Shown: positions 19,084 through 28,913, numbered from the stretch's first letter. The stretch is DNA of 64,000 bases from JAWKWH01 sp963669285 (GCA_963669285.2 CAXXSI010000003.1:21212-85211), one strand, 5' to 3'. The notes: generated by a model from the letters alone, not told the origin. Numbers and translations: made by a program.

Positions 19084-21165
19084 ATGGCAGTCATAAAAGT
19101 CGACGGCAAAGAGGTCGAGGTTCCCGATCACTACACGCTGCTGCAGGCAGCCGAGGCGGCGGGCGCGGAAGTGCCGCGCTTCTGCTTCCACGAGCGCCTG
19201 TCGATCGCCGGAAACTGCCGCATGTGCCTTGTCGAGGTCAAGGGCGGTCCGCCCAAACCGGCGGCTTCCTGTGCCATGGGTGTCCGTGACTGCCGCCCTG
19301 GCCCCAATGGCGAACCGCCGGAGATTTTCACCAACACGCCGATGGTCAAGAAGGCCCGCGAGGGTGTGATGGAATTCCTGCTGATCAACCATCCACTCGA
19401 CTGCCCGATCTGCGATCAGGGCGGTGAGTGCGACCTGCAGGATCAGGCGATGGCTTTCGGCGTCGATGCCTCGCGTTATGGCGAAAACAAGCGCGCCGTC
19501 GACGACAAATATATCGGGCCGCTGGTCAAGACCATCATGACCCGCTGTATCCACTGCACCCGCTGTGTCCGCTTTACCACCGAAGTCGCCGGCATTTCCG
19601 AGCTTGGCCTGATCGGTCGCGGCGAAGATGCCGAGATCACCACCTACCTCGAACAGGCGATGACCTCTGAATTGCAAGGCAACGTCATCGATCTTTGCCC
19701 GGTGGGAGCGCTCACCTCAAAGCCTTATGCGTTCCAGGCCCGCCCATGGGAATTGAACAAGACTGAATCGATCGACGTCATGGACGCTGTCGGCTCGGCG
19801 ATCCGTGTCGATACGCGCGGCCGCGAAGTCATGCGCATCATGCCGCGGCTCAACGAAGCGGTGAATGAGGAATGGATTTCCGACAAGACCCGGTTCATCT
19901 GGGACGGATTGCGCTCGCAGCGTCTGGACAAACCCTATGTGCGCAAGAACGGCAAGCTGCAGGCGGCGACATGGCCGGAAGCCTTCGATGCCATCAAGAG
20001 CGCGCTGAACGATGTATCGGGCGACCGCATCGGTGCAATCGCCGGCGACCTGGCGGCGGTTGAGGAGATGTACGCGCTGAAGCAGCTTATGGCGTCGTTG
20101 GGATCGGCCAACATCGATTGCCGCCAGAATGGCGCCGCACTCGATCCGGCCAATGGGCGTGCCAGCTACATCTTCAATCCGACAATCGACGGCATTGAAA
20201 ATGCCGATGCACTGCTGATTATAGGGTCCAATCCCCGATTCGAGGCGTCGGTATTGAATGCCCGCATCCGCAAGCGCTGGCGCATGGACAACTTCCCGAT
20301 CGGCGTCATTGGCGACGTCGGCGACCTTCGCTACGACTACGAACAACTGGGCGCCGGCGCCGATACGCTGAAAGAGCTGGCAACCGGCAAGGGCAGGTTC
20401 TTCTCGAAACTGAAAAAAGCCGAGCGTCCGATGATCATCGCCGGACAGGGCGCATTGGCCCGGTCTGACGGCAAGACCATTCTGTCGTTTGCTGCCGAGA
20501 TAGCCAAGAAATCCGGTGCAATGACCGATGAGTGGAACGGTTTCGCTGTCCTCCACATCGCGGCCTCGGCGGTCGGTGGGCTCGATATCGGCTTCACCCC
20601 GGGTGAGGGCGGCAAAGACGCTTCGGCCATGCTCGGCGACACCGATGTGCTGTTTCTGCTGGGCGCCGACGAGATCGATATGAAGAAGACCGGCGATGCG
20701 TTCACTGTCTATATAGGCACACATGGCGATGCGGGAGCACACCGTGCAGACGTCATTCTGCCGGCGTCGGCCTACACCGAAAAACCCGCCACCTACGTCA
20801 ACACCGAAGGACGCGTCCAGGTGACCAATCGCGCCGCGTTCGCGCCGGGTGACGCCAGGGAGGATTGGGCTATTCTCAGGGCGCTTTCTGACGTGCTCGG
20901 CCACAAGCTTCCGTTTGACTCGCTCGCCCAGTTGCGCGCTGGCCTCTATAAACAATACCCGCATCTGGCGCGCGTCGACGAAATCGAGGCAGGAAACGCT
21001 TCCGATATCGCAAATATTGCCGGGACAAGCGGACGTACGACCAAAACGGCGTTTGCCTCTCCGGTCAAAGACTTTTATCTGACGAACCCGATTGCACGAG
21101 CGTCCACTGTCATGGCCGAATGCTCGCAGCTTGCGGCGGGCGGTTTCAAACAGGCGGCCGAGTAG
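19084..21165 (+). CDS. nuoG: NADH-quinone oxidoreductase subunit G
   Basis: 693 residues. The N-terminal 215 residues carry the electron wire: [2Fe-2S] N1b in CFHERLSIAGNCRMCLVEVK, the His/Cys [4Fe-4S] in HPLDCPICDQGGECDLQDQA, and two clusters in TRCIHCTRCVRF and NVIDLCPVGALTSKPY. The rest is a molybdopterin-oxidoreductase-like domain without cofactor, as in other NuoG of this length class (shorter than the E. coli form). It overlaps nothing and ends nine bases before nuoH. Confidence 0.96.
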   Translation: MAVIKVDGKEVEVPDHYTLLQAAEAAGAEVPRFCFHERLSIAGNCRMCLVEVKGGPPKPAASCAMGVRDCRPGPNGEPPEIFTNTPMVKKAREGVMEFLLINHPLDCPICDQGGECDLQDQAMAFGVDASRYGENKRAVDDKYIGPLVKTIMTRCIHCTRCVRFTTEVAGISELGLIGRGEDAEITTYLEQAMTSELQGNVIDLCPVGALTSKPYAFQARPWELNKTESIDVMDAVGSAIRVDTRGREVMRIMPRLNEAVNEEWISDKTRFIWDGLRSQRLDKPYVRKNGKLQAATWPEAFDAIKSALNDVSGDRIGAIAGDLAAVEEMYALKQLMASLGSANIDCRQNGAALDPANGRASYIFNPTIDGIENADALLIIGSNPRFEASVLNARIRKRWRMDNFPIGVIGDVGDLRYDYEQLGAGADTLKELATGKGRFFSKLKKAERPMIIAGQGALARSDGKTILSFAAEIAKKSGAMTDEWNGFAVLHIAASAVGGLDIGFTPGEGGKDASAMLGDTDVLFLLGADEIDMKKTGDAFTVYIGTHGDAGAHRADVILPASAYTEKPATYVNTEGRVQVTNRAAFAPGDAREDWAILRALSDVLGHKLPFDSLAQLRAGLYKQYPHLARVDEIEAGNASDIANIAGTSGRTTKTAFASPVKDFYLTNPIARASTVMAECSQLAAGGFKQAAE

Positions 21166-21173
21166 GGGTAAAT

Positions 21174-22222
21174 ATGGAACTTTTCTTCTACACCTATGTC
21201 TGGCCGGCGATTATCATTCTGGCGCAATCCCTGTTGCTGCTGGTAGGGTTGCTCGTCTTCACCGCCTTCATTCTCTACGCGGACCGCAAGATCTGGGCTG
21301 CCGTCATGTTGCGTCGTGGCCCCAATATCGTCGGACCATGGGGCTTGCTGCAGTCATTCGCCGATTTCATCAAATTCGTCGTCAAGGAACCGGTTATCCC
21401 GTCCGGAGCCAACAAGGGCATTTTCATCCTGGCGCCGGTGGTTTCGGCCACGCTGGCGCTGTCGGCATGGGCGGTTATTCCGTTTGATGAAACCTGGGCG
21501 ATCGCCAGCATCAATGTCGGCATCCTGTATGTCTTCGCCATTTCCTCGCTTGAGGTTTATGGCGTGATCAATGGGCGGTTGGGCATCCAATTCGAAATAT
21601 CCGTTCCTCGGCGCCCTTCGTTCGGCGGCGCAGATGGTCTCCTACGAGGTTTTCGATCGGCTTTGTGATCATTACCGTTCTGCTGGCGGTCGGTTCGCTC
21701 AATTTGACCGATATCGTATTGTCGCAGCAGGATGGATTGGGAACCCGCCTTGGCCTGCCCAACACCTTCCTGGACTGGCACTGGCTGGCGCTGTTCCCGA
21801 TGTTCATCATTTTCTTCATATCGGCGTTGGCGGAGACCAACCGTCCGCCGTTTGATCTTGTTGAAGCGGAGTCGGAACTCGTCGCCGGTCACATGATCGA
21901 GTATTCGTCGACACCCTACCTTTTGTTCATGCTGGGCGAGTACATCGCGATCCTGCTGATGTGTGCGCTAACCACGGTTTTATTCCTTGGTGGCTGGCTG
22001 CCGCCATTCGATTTCGCACCGTTTACCTGGGTTCCAGGCATTTTCTGGTTCGTACTGAAACTGACCGCCGTGTTTTTCATGTTCTCAATGGTCAAGACGT
22101 TCGTGCCGCGCTACCGCTACGACCAACTGATGCGACTCGGCTGGAAGGTGTTTTTGCCAATTTCGCTGTTCATGGTGGTGGCCACAGCCGCGGTCCTGAA
22201 ATTTACCGGATGGGTGGCGTGA
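21174..22222 (+). pseudogene. nuoH: NADH-quinone oxidoreductase subunit H, interrupted by two single-base insertions
   Basis: NuoH is the membrane subunit that completes the quinone chamber. The sequence matches the family from start to end but in three frames. Frame 1 runs to VYGVI at 21569; an extra A at 21570 moves the match ([20 protein letters not shown]) to frame 2; an extra T in the run 21650-21653 moves it to frame 3 ([11 protein letters not shown]... to KFTGWVA). As written, translation stops at 21668 after 164 residues. Removing the two bases restores an uninterrupted protein of about 348 residues. Nothing else is degenerate and the gene is essential to complex I, so sequencing or assembly error is more likely than a true pseudogene. 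Confidence 0.85.
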
Positions 22223-22416
22223 TGATGATCCGGATAGCAGGCGCATTGATCGGACTGTTGCTGGCAGTAGTCGAATTTATCTTTCTGCAGCGCTTGTCCG
22301 AGCGTGTCGAAATGCAGGAAACGCGAAAGGTCTTGCGGGTGGTGGGTTTGACACAGTTTGCGATCTTCCCGCTGATCGGCTGGTTCGTTGCGCCACTTGT
22401 GATGGGAGAGGGATAA
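22222..22416 (+). CDS. 64-residue membrane protein between nuoH and nuoI
   Basis: 64 residues, ATG at 22222 sharing one base with the nuoH stop (TGATG) and TAA at 22414-22416 sharing one base with the nuoI ATG (TAATG). The coupling on both sides argues strongly that it is translated. Two hydrophobic helices, about 4-20 (GALIGLLLAVVEFIFL) and 44-60 (GLTQFAIFPLIGWFVAP), with a charged loop between (RLSERVEMQETRK). I do not recognise a family. It could be an assembly factor or accessory membrane subunit of complex I, or a passenger. Confidence 0.65.
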   Translation: MMIRIAGALIGLLLAVVEFIFLQRLSERVEMQETRKVLRVVGLTQFAIFPLIGWFVAPLVMGEG

Positions 22417-22910
22417 TGAGCCAGCTCGCACAAGCCGCAAAGTCGTTGCTTTTGGCTGACTTCGCCAGCGCGTTCATGCTGGCGATGCGCCAGTTTTTCC
22501 GACCCAAATACACGATCAACTATCCGCACGAAAAAGGGCCAATTTCGCCCCCGTTTTCGCGGCGAGCACGCATTGCGGCCGTTATCCCAACGGCGAGGAG
22601 CGCTGTATTGCCTGCAAGCTGTGCGAGGCAATCTGCCCGGCCCAGGCGATCACCATCGAGGGCCGGGCCTCGCCGCAACGACGGCACCCGCCGCACCGTT
22701 CGCTACGACATTGACATGGTCAAGTGCATCTATTGCGGTTTTTGCCAGGAAGCCTGCCCGGTCGATGCGATCGTCGAGGGGCCGAATTTCGAATTCGCGA
22801 CGGAAACGCGCGAGGAACTTTACTACGACAAGGACAAGCTGCTCGCCAATGGCGACCGGTGGGAGCGTGAAATCGCGCGCAATATCGCGATGGATGCGCC
22901 TTATCGTTGA
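22416..22910 (+). CDS. nuoI: NADH-quinone oxidoreductase subunit I, middle part out of frame (three single-base insertions)
   Basis: NuoI carries clusters N6a and N6b. The frame is open for 164 residues, and both ends match the family (FRPKYTINYPHEKGPISP; MVKCIYCGFCQEACPVDAIV to the C-terminus). The middle (residues about 46-83) does not. The expected stretch RFRGEHALRRYPNGEERC and the first cluster motif CIACKLCEAICP are encoded, but in shifted frames. One extra C in the run 22548-22552, one in CC 22579-22580 and one G in 22660-22662 explain the shift, and together restore the frame. The protein as written would lack the first [4Fe-4S] site. Error is the likelier explanation, as for nuoH. 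Confidence 0.85.
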   Translation: MSQLAQAAKSLLLADFASAFMLAMRQFFRPKYTINYPHEKGPISPPFSRRARIAAVIPTARSAVLPASCARQSARPRRSPSRAGPRRNDGTRRTVRYDIDMVKCIYCGFCQEACPVDAIVEGPNFEFATETREELYYDKDKLLANGDRWEREIARNIAMDAPYR

Positions 22911-22968
22911 TTGACAACACGCGCGATTGCCGAGGTCGCGCTGCAGGAACAGAAAGTCGGGGGACCCG

Positions 22969-23589
22969 ATGCTGACAGGACTAGAGGCGATATTCTTTTA
23001 TCTGTTCGCCTTCTTTGCGGTTGCAGCGGCCTTCATGGTCATTGCGGCGCGCAACCCGGTGCACTCCGTGCTCTATCTGATTTTGACGTTCTTCAATGCT
23101 GCAGCGCTGTTCCTGCTCACCGGCGCCGAGTTCCTGGCGATGATCCTGCTCGTCGTCTATGTCGGTGCGGTCGCCGTGCTGTTCCTGTTCGTTGTCATGA
23201 TGCTCGACGTCGACTTTGCCGAAATGAAACGCGGCGCGCTGCAATACGCTCCCATCGGCGCGCTGGTCGGCATCATTCTCGCCGCCGAACTGGTCATTGT
23301 CGTGGGCGGCTACACATTTTCGCCGGAACTCGCAAAGAGCGTGGCCAAGCCGACACCTGATGTTGCCGTGAGGCATAACACCGCCGCACTCGGCGACATT
23401 CTCTACACGGATTACATCCACTTCTTTCAGATCGCCGGAATGGTGCTTCTGGTGGCGATGATCGGCGCCATTGTGTTGACGTTGCGCCATAAGGAAAACG
23501 TCAAGCGACAGTCGATACCGACGCAGGTGGCTCGCAATCCCAAGACGGCGATCGAGGTCAGAAAAGTTGAATCGGGCAAGGGAATTTGA
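22969..23589 (+). CDS. nuoJ: NADH-quinone oxidoreductase subunit J
   Basis: 206 residues from the ATG at 22969, which has the SD GGGGGA; in-frame codons upstream reach back to 22927 but match nothing in the family. Five transmembrane helices; conserved stretch NPVHSVLYLILTFFNAAALF, then EFLAMILLVVYVGAVAVLFLF, which contains the pi-bulge helix that moves during turnover in complex I structures. Membrane arm, between NuoA and NuoK. Its stop overlaps an ATG directly before nuoK. Confidence 0.96.
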   Translation: MLTGLEAIFFYLFAFFAVAAAFMVIAARNPVHSVLYLILTFFNAAALFLLTGAEFLAMILLVVYVGAVAVLFLFVVMMLDVDFAEMKRGALQYAPIGALVGIILAAELVIVVGGYTFSPELAKSVAKPTPDVAVRHNTAALGDILYTDYIHFFQIAGMVLLVAMIGAIVLTLRHKENVKRQSIPTQVARNPKTAIEVRKVESGKGI

Positions 23590-23591
23590 TG

Positions 23592-23900
23592 ATGGAAGTA
23601 GGCATTTCACATTTCCTCACCCTTTCCGCGATCCTGTTCACGCTCGGTGTGTTCGGAATTTTCCTGAACAGAAAAAACGTAATCATCATTTTGATGTCGG
23701 TCGAATTGATCCTGCTGTCGGTCAATATCAACTTTGTCGCTTTCTCAGCCGTTCTTGGTGATCTCGTCGGCCAGGTTTTCGCATTGTTCGTGCTCACTGT
23801 CGCCGCCGCGGAAGCAGCGATCGGTCTTGCAATTCTCGTTGTCTTCTTCCGCAACCGCGGATCGATCGCGGTCGAAGACGTCAACATGATGAAGGGGTAG
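23592..23900 (+). CDS. nuoK: NADH-quinone oxidoreductase subunit K
   Basis: 102 residues, three helices. The family usually begins MEIGLSH; here MEVGISH begins at the ATG at 23592. An ATG at 23589 overlapping the nuoJ stop could be the actual initiation codon and would add one Met. Proton-transfer glutamates are seen in MSVELILLSVNINFVAFS and VAAAEAAIGLAIL, the two conserved positions of NuoK helices 2 and 3. Confidence 0.96.
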   Translation: MEVGISHFLTLSAILFTLGVFGIFLNRKNVIIILMSVELILLSVNINFVAFSAVLGDLVGQVFALFVLTVAAAEAAIGLAILVVFFRNRGSIAVEDVNMMKG

Positions 23901-23910
23901 GGCACAAGCC

Positions 23911-25905
23911 ATGTATCACGCCATTGTCTTCCTGCCCCTGATCGGTTTCCTCATCGCCGGCCTCGGCGGCAAGTCCATCGGCGCCAAGGGCTGCGAGTAC
24001 ATCACTTCCGGCCTGTTGGTGATCTCCGCGATCCTGTCCTGGATTGCGTTCTTCTCCGTCGGTTTTTCCGAGCAGGCAGGCGCGCAAACGATCCCGGTAT
24101 TGCGGTTCATCTCGTCCGGTGGACTGGAGGTCGATTGGGCCTTCCGCATCGACACGCTGACCGTGGTCATGCTGGTCGTCGTCAACACGGTGTCGGCATT
24201 GGTGCACATCTATTCGATCGGCTACATGCATAACGACCCGCACCGGCCGCGGTTCTTTGCCTATTTGTCGTTCTTCACCTTCGCAATGCTGATGCTGGTG
24301 ACGTCCGACAATCTCATCCAGATGTTCTTCGGCTGGGAAGGCGTCGGCGTCGCCTCCTATCTGCTGATCGGCTTCTGGTTCAAGAAACCGTCTGCGAACG
24401 CCGCGGCGATCAAGGCATTCATCGTCAACCGCATCGGCGATTTCGGGTTTGCACTGGGTATTTTCGGTGTTTTCGTCCTGTTTGGTTCCGTCAATCTGGG
24501 AACGGTTTTCGCCAATGCGGCGACCTATCTGCCGCAGCCGGGCCAGGCGGTGGTGGAAGGCGAGGTGGTGTTGCGCTTCCTCGGCTATGAGCTTGGCCGC
24601 GAAGCGGCCCTGACGATTGTCTGCCTGCTGTTGTTTATGGGTGCGATGGGCAAATCGGCGCAATTCCTGCTGCACACGTGGCTACCGGATGCCATGGAAG
24701 GTCCGACGCCGGTTTCCGCGTTGATCCACGCCGCGACCATGGTTACCGCCGGTGTGTTCATGGTGGCGCGCCTGTCGCCGCTGTTCGAACTGTCGCATAC
24801 GGCCCTGACGGTCGTCGTCATCATCGGCGCGACGACGGCGTTCTTTGCAGCCACCGTTGGTCTGGTTCAAAACGACATCAAACGTGTCATCGCCTATTCG
24901 ACATGCTCACAGCTCGGATACATGTTTGTGGCGCTCGGCGTCGGCGCCTACGGTGCCGCCATTTTCCACCTGTTCACTCACGCGTTCTTCAAGGCCTTGC
25001 TGTTCCTTGGCTCCGGCTCGGTCATCCACGCGGTGTCCGACGAGCAGGACATGCGCCGCATGGGCGGATTGCGCAAGCACATCCCAACCACCTACTGGAT
25101 GATGGTGATCGGAACGGTTGCACTCACCGGTGTTGGTATTCCGGGAACGCTCATCGGCACCGCCGGTTTCTTCTCGAAGGATTTCATCATCGAGTCAGCC
25201 TTCGCCGCGCACAATCCCGTGGCCGGATACGCATTCGGGCTTCTGGTCGTTGCGGCGGCGTTTACCAGCTTCTACTCGTGGCGGCTCATATTCATGACGT
25301 TCCACGGCAAGCCGCGCGCCAGTGCCGACGTCATGCATCATGTTCATGAATCGCCCCAGGTCATGCTGGTCCCGCTCTATGTTCTGGCCGCTGGAGCGCT
25401 ATTTGCCGGGGTCATTTTCCAGGATCTGTTCTTCGGGCATGAATATGCGCATTTCTGGAAGGAATCGCTATTCACGCTGCCTGACAACCACATCCTGGAA
25501 GAATTCCACCATGTGCCGGTATGGGTCAAAGTCAGCCCGTTCATCGCCATGCTGCTAGGGCTGCTGCTTGCCTGGCACTTCTACATTCGCTCACCCGAAA
25601 CGCCCAAGCGGTTGGCCGAACAGCACAACGGTCTCTACAAGTTCCTGCTCAACAAATGGTACTTCGACGAGGTCTACGATTTCCTGTTCGTCAATCCGGC
25701 AAAACGCCTTGGCTATTTCCTCTGGAAGCGTGGCGACGGTTGGCTGATCGACGGATTTGGACCGGATGGCGTGTCTGCGCGCGTGCTTGATGTCACGCAG
25801 CGTGTGGTCCGCCTGCAGACCGGATATCTCTATCACTACGCCTTTGCCATGCTGATCGGTGTTGCCGCACTCGTCACCTGGATGATGCTCGGGAGCTCGT
25901 TTTAA
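23911..25905 (+). CDS. nuoL: NADH-quinone oxidoreductase subunit L
   Basis: 664 residues; the distal antiporter-like proton pump with the long lateral helix at its C-terminus. Motifs: FRIDTLTVVMLVVVNTVSAL, FFGWEGVGVASYLLIGFWF (with the key Glu), MGAMGKSAQFLLHTWLPDAM (key Lys), GPTPVSALIHAATMVTAGVF, and KRVIAYSTCSQLGYMFVALG. Normal length. The stop shares a base with the start of nuoM (TAATG). Confidence 0.97.
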   Translation: MYHAIVFLPLIGFLIAGLGGKSIGAKGCEYITSGLLVISAILSWIAFFSVGFSEQAGAQTIPVLRFISSGGLEVDWAFRIDTLTVVMLVVVNTVSALVHIYSIGYMHNDPHRPRFFAYLSFFTFAMLMLVTSDNLIQMFFGWEGVGVASYLLIGFWFKKPSANAAAIKAFIVNRIGDFGFALGIFGVFVLFGSVNLGTVFANAATYLPQPGQAVVEGEVVLRFLGYELGREAALTIVCLLLFMGAMGKSAQFLLHTWLPDAMEGPTPVSALIHAATMVTAGVFMVARLSPLFELSHTALTVVVIIGATTAFFAATVGLVQNDIKRVIAYSTCSQLGYMFVALGVGAYGAAIFHLFTHAFFKALLFLGSGSVIHAVSDEQDMRRMGGLRKHIPTTYWMMVIGTVALTGVGIPGTLIGTAGFFSKDFIIESAFAAHNPVAGYAFGLLVVAAAFTSFYSWRLIFMTFHGKPRASADVMHHVHESPQVMLVPLYVLAAGALFAGVIFQDLFFGHEYAHFWKESLFTLPDNHILEEFHHVPVWVKVSPFIAMLLGLLLAWHFYIRSPETPKRLAEQHNGLYKFLLNKWYFDEVYDFLFVNPAKRLGYFLWKRGDGWLIDGFGPDGVSARVLDVTQRVVRLQTGYLYHYAFAMLIGVAALVTWMMLGSSF

Positions 25906-27452
25906 TGACCGGATGGCCCATTCTTTCGACGGTCACGTTTTTGCCACTGGTTGGCGCGTTCCTGATTCTGCTGATACGCGATGACAGCGAGATCACACGC
26001 AAGAATATCCGCAATGTCGCGTTGCTGACGACAGTCTTTACGTTCGTCCTTTCGCTGTTCATCTGGATTGGTTTCGACAATTCCACGCCGGGTTTCCAGA
26101 TGCTGGAGAACTATGACTGGCTGGATTCCGGCATTTCCTACCGGATGGGCGTGGACGGCATCTCGATGCTGTTCGTCATTCTGACAACGTTCCTGATGCC
26201 GCTGTGCATCCTCGCCTCGTGGCAGGCGATTGAGCACCGGGTCAAGGAATACATGATCGCGTTCCTGATCCTGGAAACGCTGATGATCGGCGTGTTCTGT
26301 GCGCTGGATATTGTGCTGTTCTACGTGTTCTTCGAGGCCGGCCTGATCCCGATGTTCATCATCATCGGTGTTTGGGGTGGCAAGCGACGCGTCTACGCCT
26401 CGTTCAAGTTCTTCCTCTACACGCTGCTCGGTTCGGTTCTGATGCTGATCGCTATCATGGCGATGTACTGGCAGGCTGCCGCCAACGGCATGGCGAGCCC
26501 GACCAGCATTCCCGATCTGATCAGCTCCGTCGCCGCTGATCCGAACTTTTTCCCGGCGCAGATGCAATGGTGGCTGTGGCTGGCTTTCTTCGCCTCGTTC
26601 GCCGTGAAAATGCCGATGTGGCCGGTACACACCTGGCTGCCGGATGCGCACGTGGAGGCGCCGACTGCCGGTTCGGTTATTCTGGCTGGCATCCTGCTGA
26701 AGATGGGCGGCTACGGGTTCCTGCGTTTCTCGCTGCCGATGTTCCCGCTGGCATCCGCCGACTTTGCGCCGTTTATCTTTGCGCTTTCCATCGTCGCCAT
26801 CATCTACACCTCGCTGGTGGCGCTGATGCAGGAGGATATGAAGAAGCTCATTGCCTATTCATCCGTCGCTCATATGGGTTACGTCACGATGGGCATATTC
26901 GCCATGAACATGCAGGGTATCCAGGGCGGCATATTCCAGATGTTGTCGCATGGGCTTGTTTCCGGAGCGCTGTTTTTGTGTGTCGGCGTGATCTACGATC
27001 GCATGCATACCCGAGAGATCGCCGCCTATGGCGGACTGGTCAACAACATGCCGAAATATGCGGTTGTGTTCATGCTCTTCACCATGGCTAATGTCGGCCT
27101 GCCGGGGACATCCGGATTTGTCGGCGAATTCCTCACGCTTCTCGGTATCTTCCGGGTCAACACCTGGGTGGCTCTGTTCGCGACCTCCGGCGTCATCCTT
27201 TCGGCAGGCTATGCGCTTTGGCTCTATCGCAAGGTGATATTCGGCGCTCTTGAAAAGGAGAGCCTGAAGCAACTGCTTGATTTGAGTCCGCGCGAGAAGG
27301 CGGTGATCTATCCGCTCGTTGTGCTGACAATCTTTTTCGGCATCTACCCGGCGCCGATTTTCGATGCGACCGAGGCATCGGTCAATGCGCTGGTTTTGCA
27401 GGTCAATTCGGCGGCTGAAACCGCGGCCGCTTCACTAAACGTGTCGCACTAG
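25905..27452 (+). CDS. nuoM: NADH-quinone oxidoreductase subunit M
   Basis: 515 residues; the middle antiporter-like subunit. Motifs: YRMGVDGISMLFVILTTFLM, LFYVFFEAGLIPMFIIIGVW with the essential Glu, FAVKMPMWPVHTWLPDAHVE with the essential Lys, APTAGSVILAGILLKMGGYG, and KKLIAYSSVAHMGYVTMGIF. Starts on the last base of the nuoL stop. Confidence 0.97.
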   Translation: MTGWPILSTVTFLPLVGAFLILLIRDDSEITRKNIRNVALLTTVFTFVLSLFIWIGFDNSTPGFQMLENYDWLDSGISYRMGVDGISMLFVILTTFLMPLCILASWQAIEHRVKEYMIAFLILETLMIGVFCALDIVLFYVFFEAGLIPMFIIIGVWGGKRRVYASFKFFLYTLLGSVLMLIAIMAMYWQAAANGMASPTSIPDLISSVAADPNFFPAQMQWWLWLAFFASFAVKMPMWPVHTWLPDAHVEAPTAGSVILAGILLKMGGYGFLRFSLPMFPLASADFAPFIFALSIVAIIYTSLVALMQEDMKKLIAYSSVAHMGYVTMGIFAMNMQGIQGGIFQMLSHGLVSGALFLCVGVIYDRMHTREIAAYGGLVNNMPKYAVVFMLFTMANVGLPGTSGFVGEFLTLLGIFRVNTWVALFATSGVILSAGYALWLYRKVIFGALEKESLKQLLDLSPREKAVIYPLVVLTIFFGIYPAPIFDATEASVNALVLQVNSAAETAAASLNVSH

Positions 27453-27472
27453 TCAGGGCAGGGACATAATTG

Positions 27473-28909
27473 ATGACACCAGAACTTAGCCAAAGCCTGT
27501 CATTGGCCACACCAGAACTGATCCTTGCCGTCGGTTCGATGGTTCTTCTAATGATCGGTGTCTATTCGTCCGATCGTGCCAACTCGACCGTCACCGGTCT
27601 GGCAGTCGCTCTGCTGATCGCAGCCGGGGCGTGGATGCTGGTATTCGCCGAAGACGGAAGTGCGTTCAACGGCGCTTTCGTCAATGACGCCTTCGCGCGC
27701 TTCATGAAAGTGCTGACGCTGATCGGATCGGTCATCACAATGGTCATGTCGGTCGGATTCGCCAAGGCCGAAAAATTCGACAAGTTCGAGTTCCCGATCC
27801 TGATCGTGCTCGCGACCCTCGGCATGATGCTGATGATCTCGGCAAGCGACATGATATCGCTTTATCTTGGCCTGGAACTGCAGTCATTGTCACTTTACGT
27901 GATTGCAGCGATCAACCGTGACAGTGCACGTTCGACAGAAGCCGGACTGAAATATTTCGTCCTCGGCGCACTATCGTCGGGAATGCTGCTATACGGCATG
28001 TCTTTGGTCTACGGTTTCACCGGCCATACCGGATTTGCAGAAATTGCAAGCGCGATCGGTGGTGAGCGTCAACTTGGGTTGCTGTTCGGTCTGGTATTTA
28101 TTCTGGCTGGCCTGGCATTCAAGATTTCGGCGGTTCCGTTCCATATGTGGACACCGGACGTCTATGAGGGTGCACCCACGCCGGTAACGGCGTTTTTTGC
28201 CGCTGCACCCAAAATGGCTGCCATGGCGTTGATTGTTCGCGTGACCGTCGGTGCGTTCGAGCCTATTTCGGCCGATTGGCAGCAGATCGTGACGTTCATC
28301 GCGATTGCCTCGATGCTGCTTGGTGCGTTCGCGGCGATCGGGCAAACCAACATCAAGCGGCTGATGGCCTATTCCTCGATAGCGCATATGGGATTTGCAC
28401 TCGTTGGTCTAGCCGCCAACACCACCGAAGGCGTGCGCGGCGTTGCTATCTACATGCTGATCTACCTGGTCATGACACTCGGCACCTTCGCATTCATCCT
28501 CGCCATGCGTCGCAAGGAAGGCAACGTCGAGACAATCGATGATCTTGCCGGTGCGTCCTCGACCAATCCGATCATGGCCACGGTGTTGACCATTTTGATG
28601 TTCTCGCTTGCAGGAATACCGCCGCTGGCCGGCTTCTGGGGCAAATGGTACGTCTTTTTCGCTGCCGTCAATGCAGGTCTCTATCCGCTTGCAATAATCG
28701 GCGTGTTGGCGTCGGTCGTTGGCGCGTTTTACTATCTGCGCATTATCAAGATCATGTGGTTCGACGAACCGGTGGGTACGTTTGTTCCCATGGCCGGCGA
28801 GTTGCGGCTTGTGCTTGGCCTGTCTGGCGCTTTCGTATTGTTTTACGTACTGATCGGCGGACCGGTTATCCAATTGGCCGAGGCGGCCGCAGCGTCGTTC
28901 CCGCTGTAA
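27473..28909 (+). CDS. nuoN: NADH-quinone oxidoreductase subunit N
   Basis: 478 residues from the ATG at 27473 (a TTG one codon earlier is unnecessary); SD AGGGCAGGGA upstream. Third antiporter-like subunit, contacting NuoK and NuoJ. Motifs: MISLYLGLELQSLSLYVIAA, the SEAGLKYF-like STEAGLKYFVLGALSSGM, FKISAVPFHMWTPDVYEGAP, KRLMAYSSIAHMGFALVGLA and AGIPPLAGFWGKWYVFFAAV. Last nuo gene; birA follows after four bases. Confidence 0.97.
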   Translation: MTPELSQSLSLATPELILAVGSMVLLMIGVYSSDRANSTVTGLAVALLIAAGAWMLVFAEDGSAFNGAFVNDAFARFMKVLTLIGSVITMVMSVGFAKAEKFDKFEFPILIVLATLGMMLMISASDMISLYLGLELQSLSLYVIAAINRDSARSTEAGLKYFVLGALSSGMLLYGMSLVYGFTGHTGFAEIASAIGGERQLGLLFGLVFILAGLAFKISAVPFHMWTPDVYEGAPTPVTAFFAAAPKMAAMALIVRVTVGAFEPISADWQQIVTFIAIASMLLGAFAAIGQTNIKRLMAYSSIAHMGFALVGLAANTTEGVRGVAIYMLIYLVMTLGTFAFILAMRRKEGNVETIDDLAGASSTNPIMATVLTILMFSLAGIPPLAGFWGKWYVFFAAVNAGLYPLAIIGVLASVVGAFYYLRIIKIMWFDEPVGTFVPMAGELRLVLGLSGAFVLFYVLIGGPVIQLAEAAAASFPL

Positions 28910-28913
28910 CGGT

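Noticed and set aside
19717..20964. 415-residue open frame antisense to nuoG
   Set aside because: Fully contained in nuoG on the other strand, with no SD and no recognisable domain.
21174..22910. Evolutionary loss of complex I through nuoH/nuoI decay
   Set aside because: All changes are isolated single-base insertions, the coding sequence between them is perfectly conserved, and the other 12 nuo genes are intact; error is simpler.
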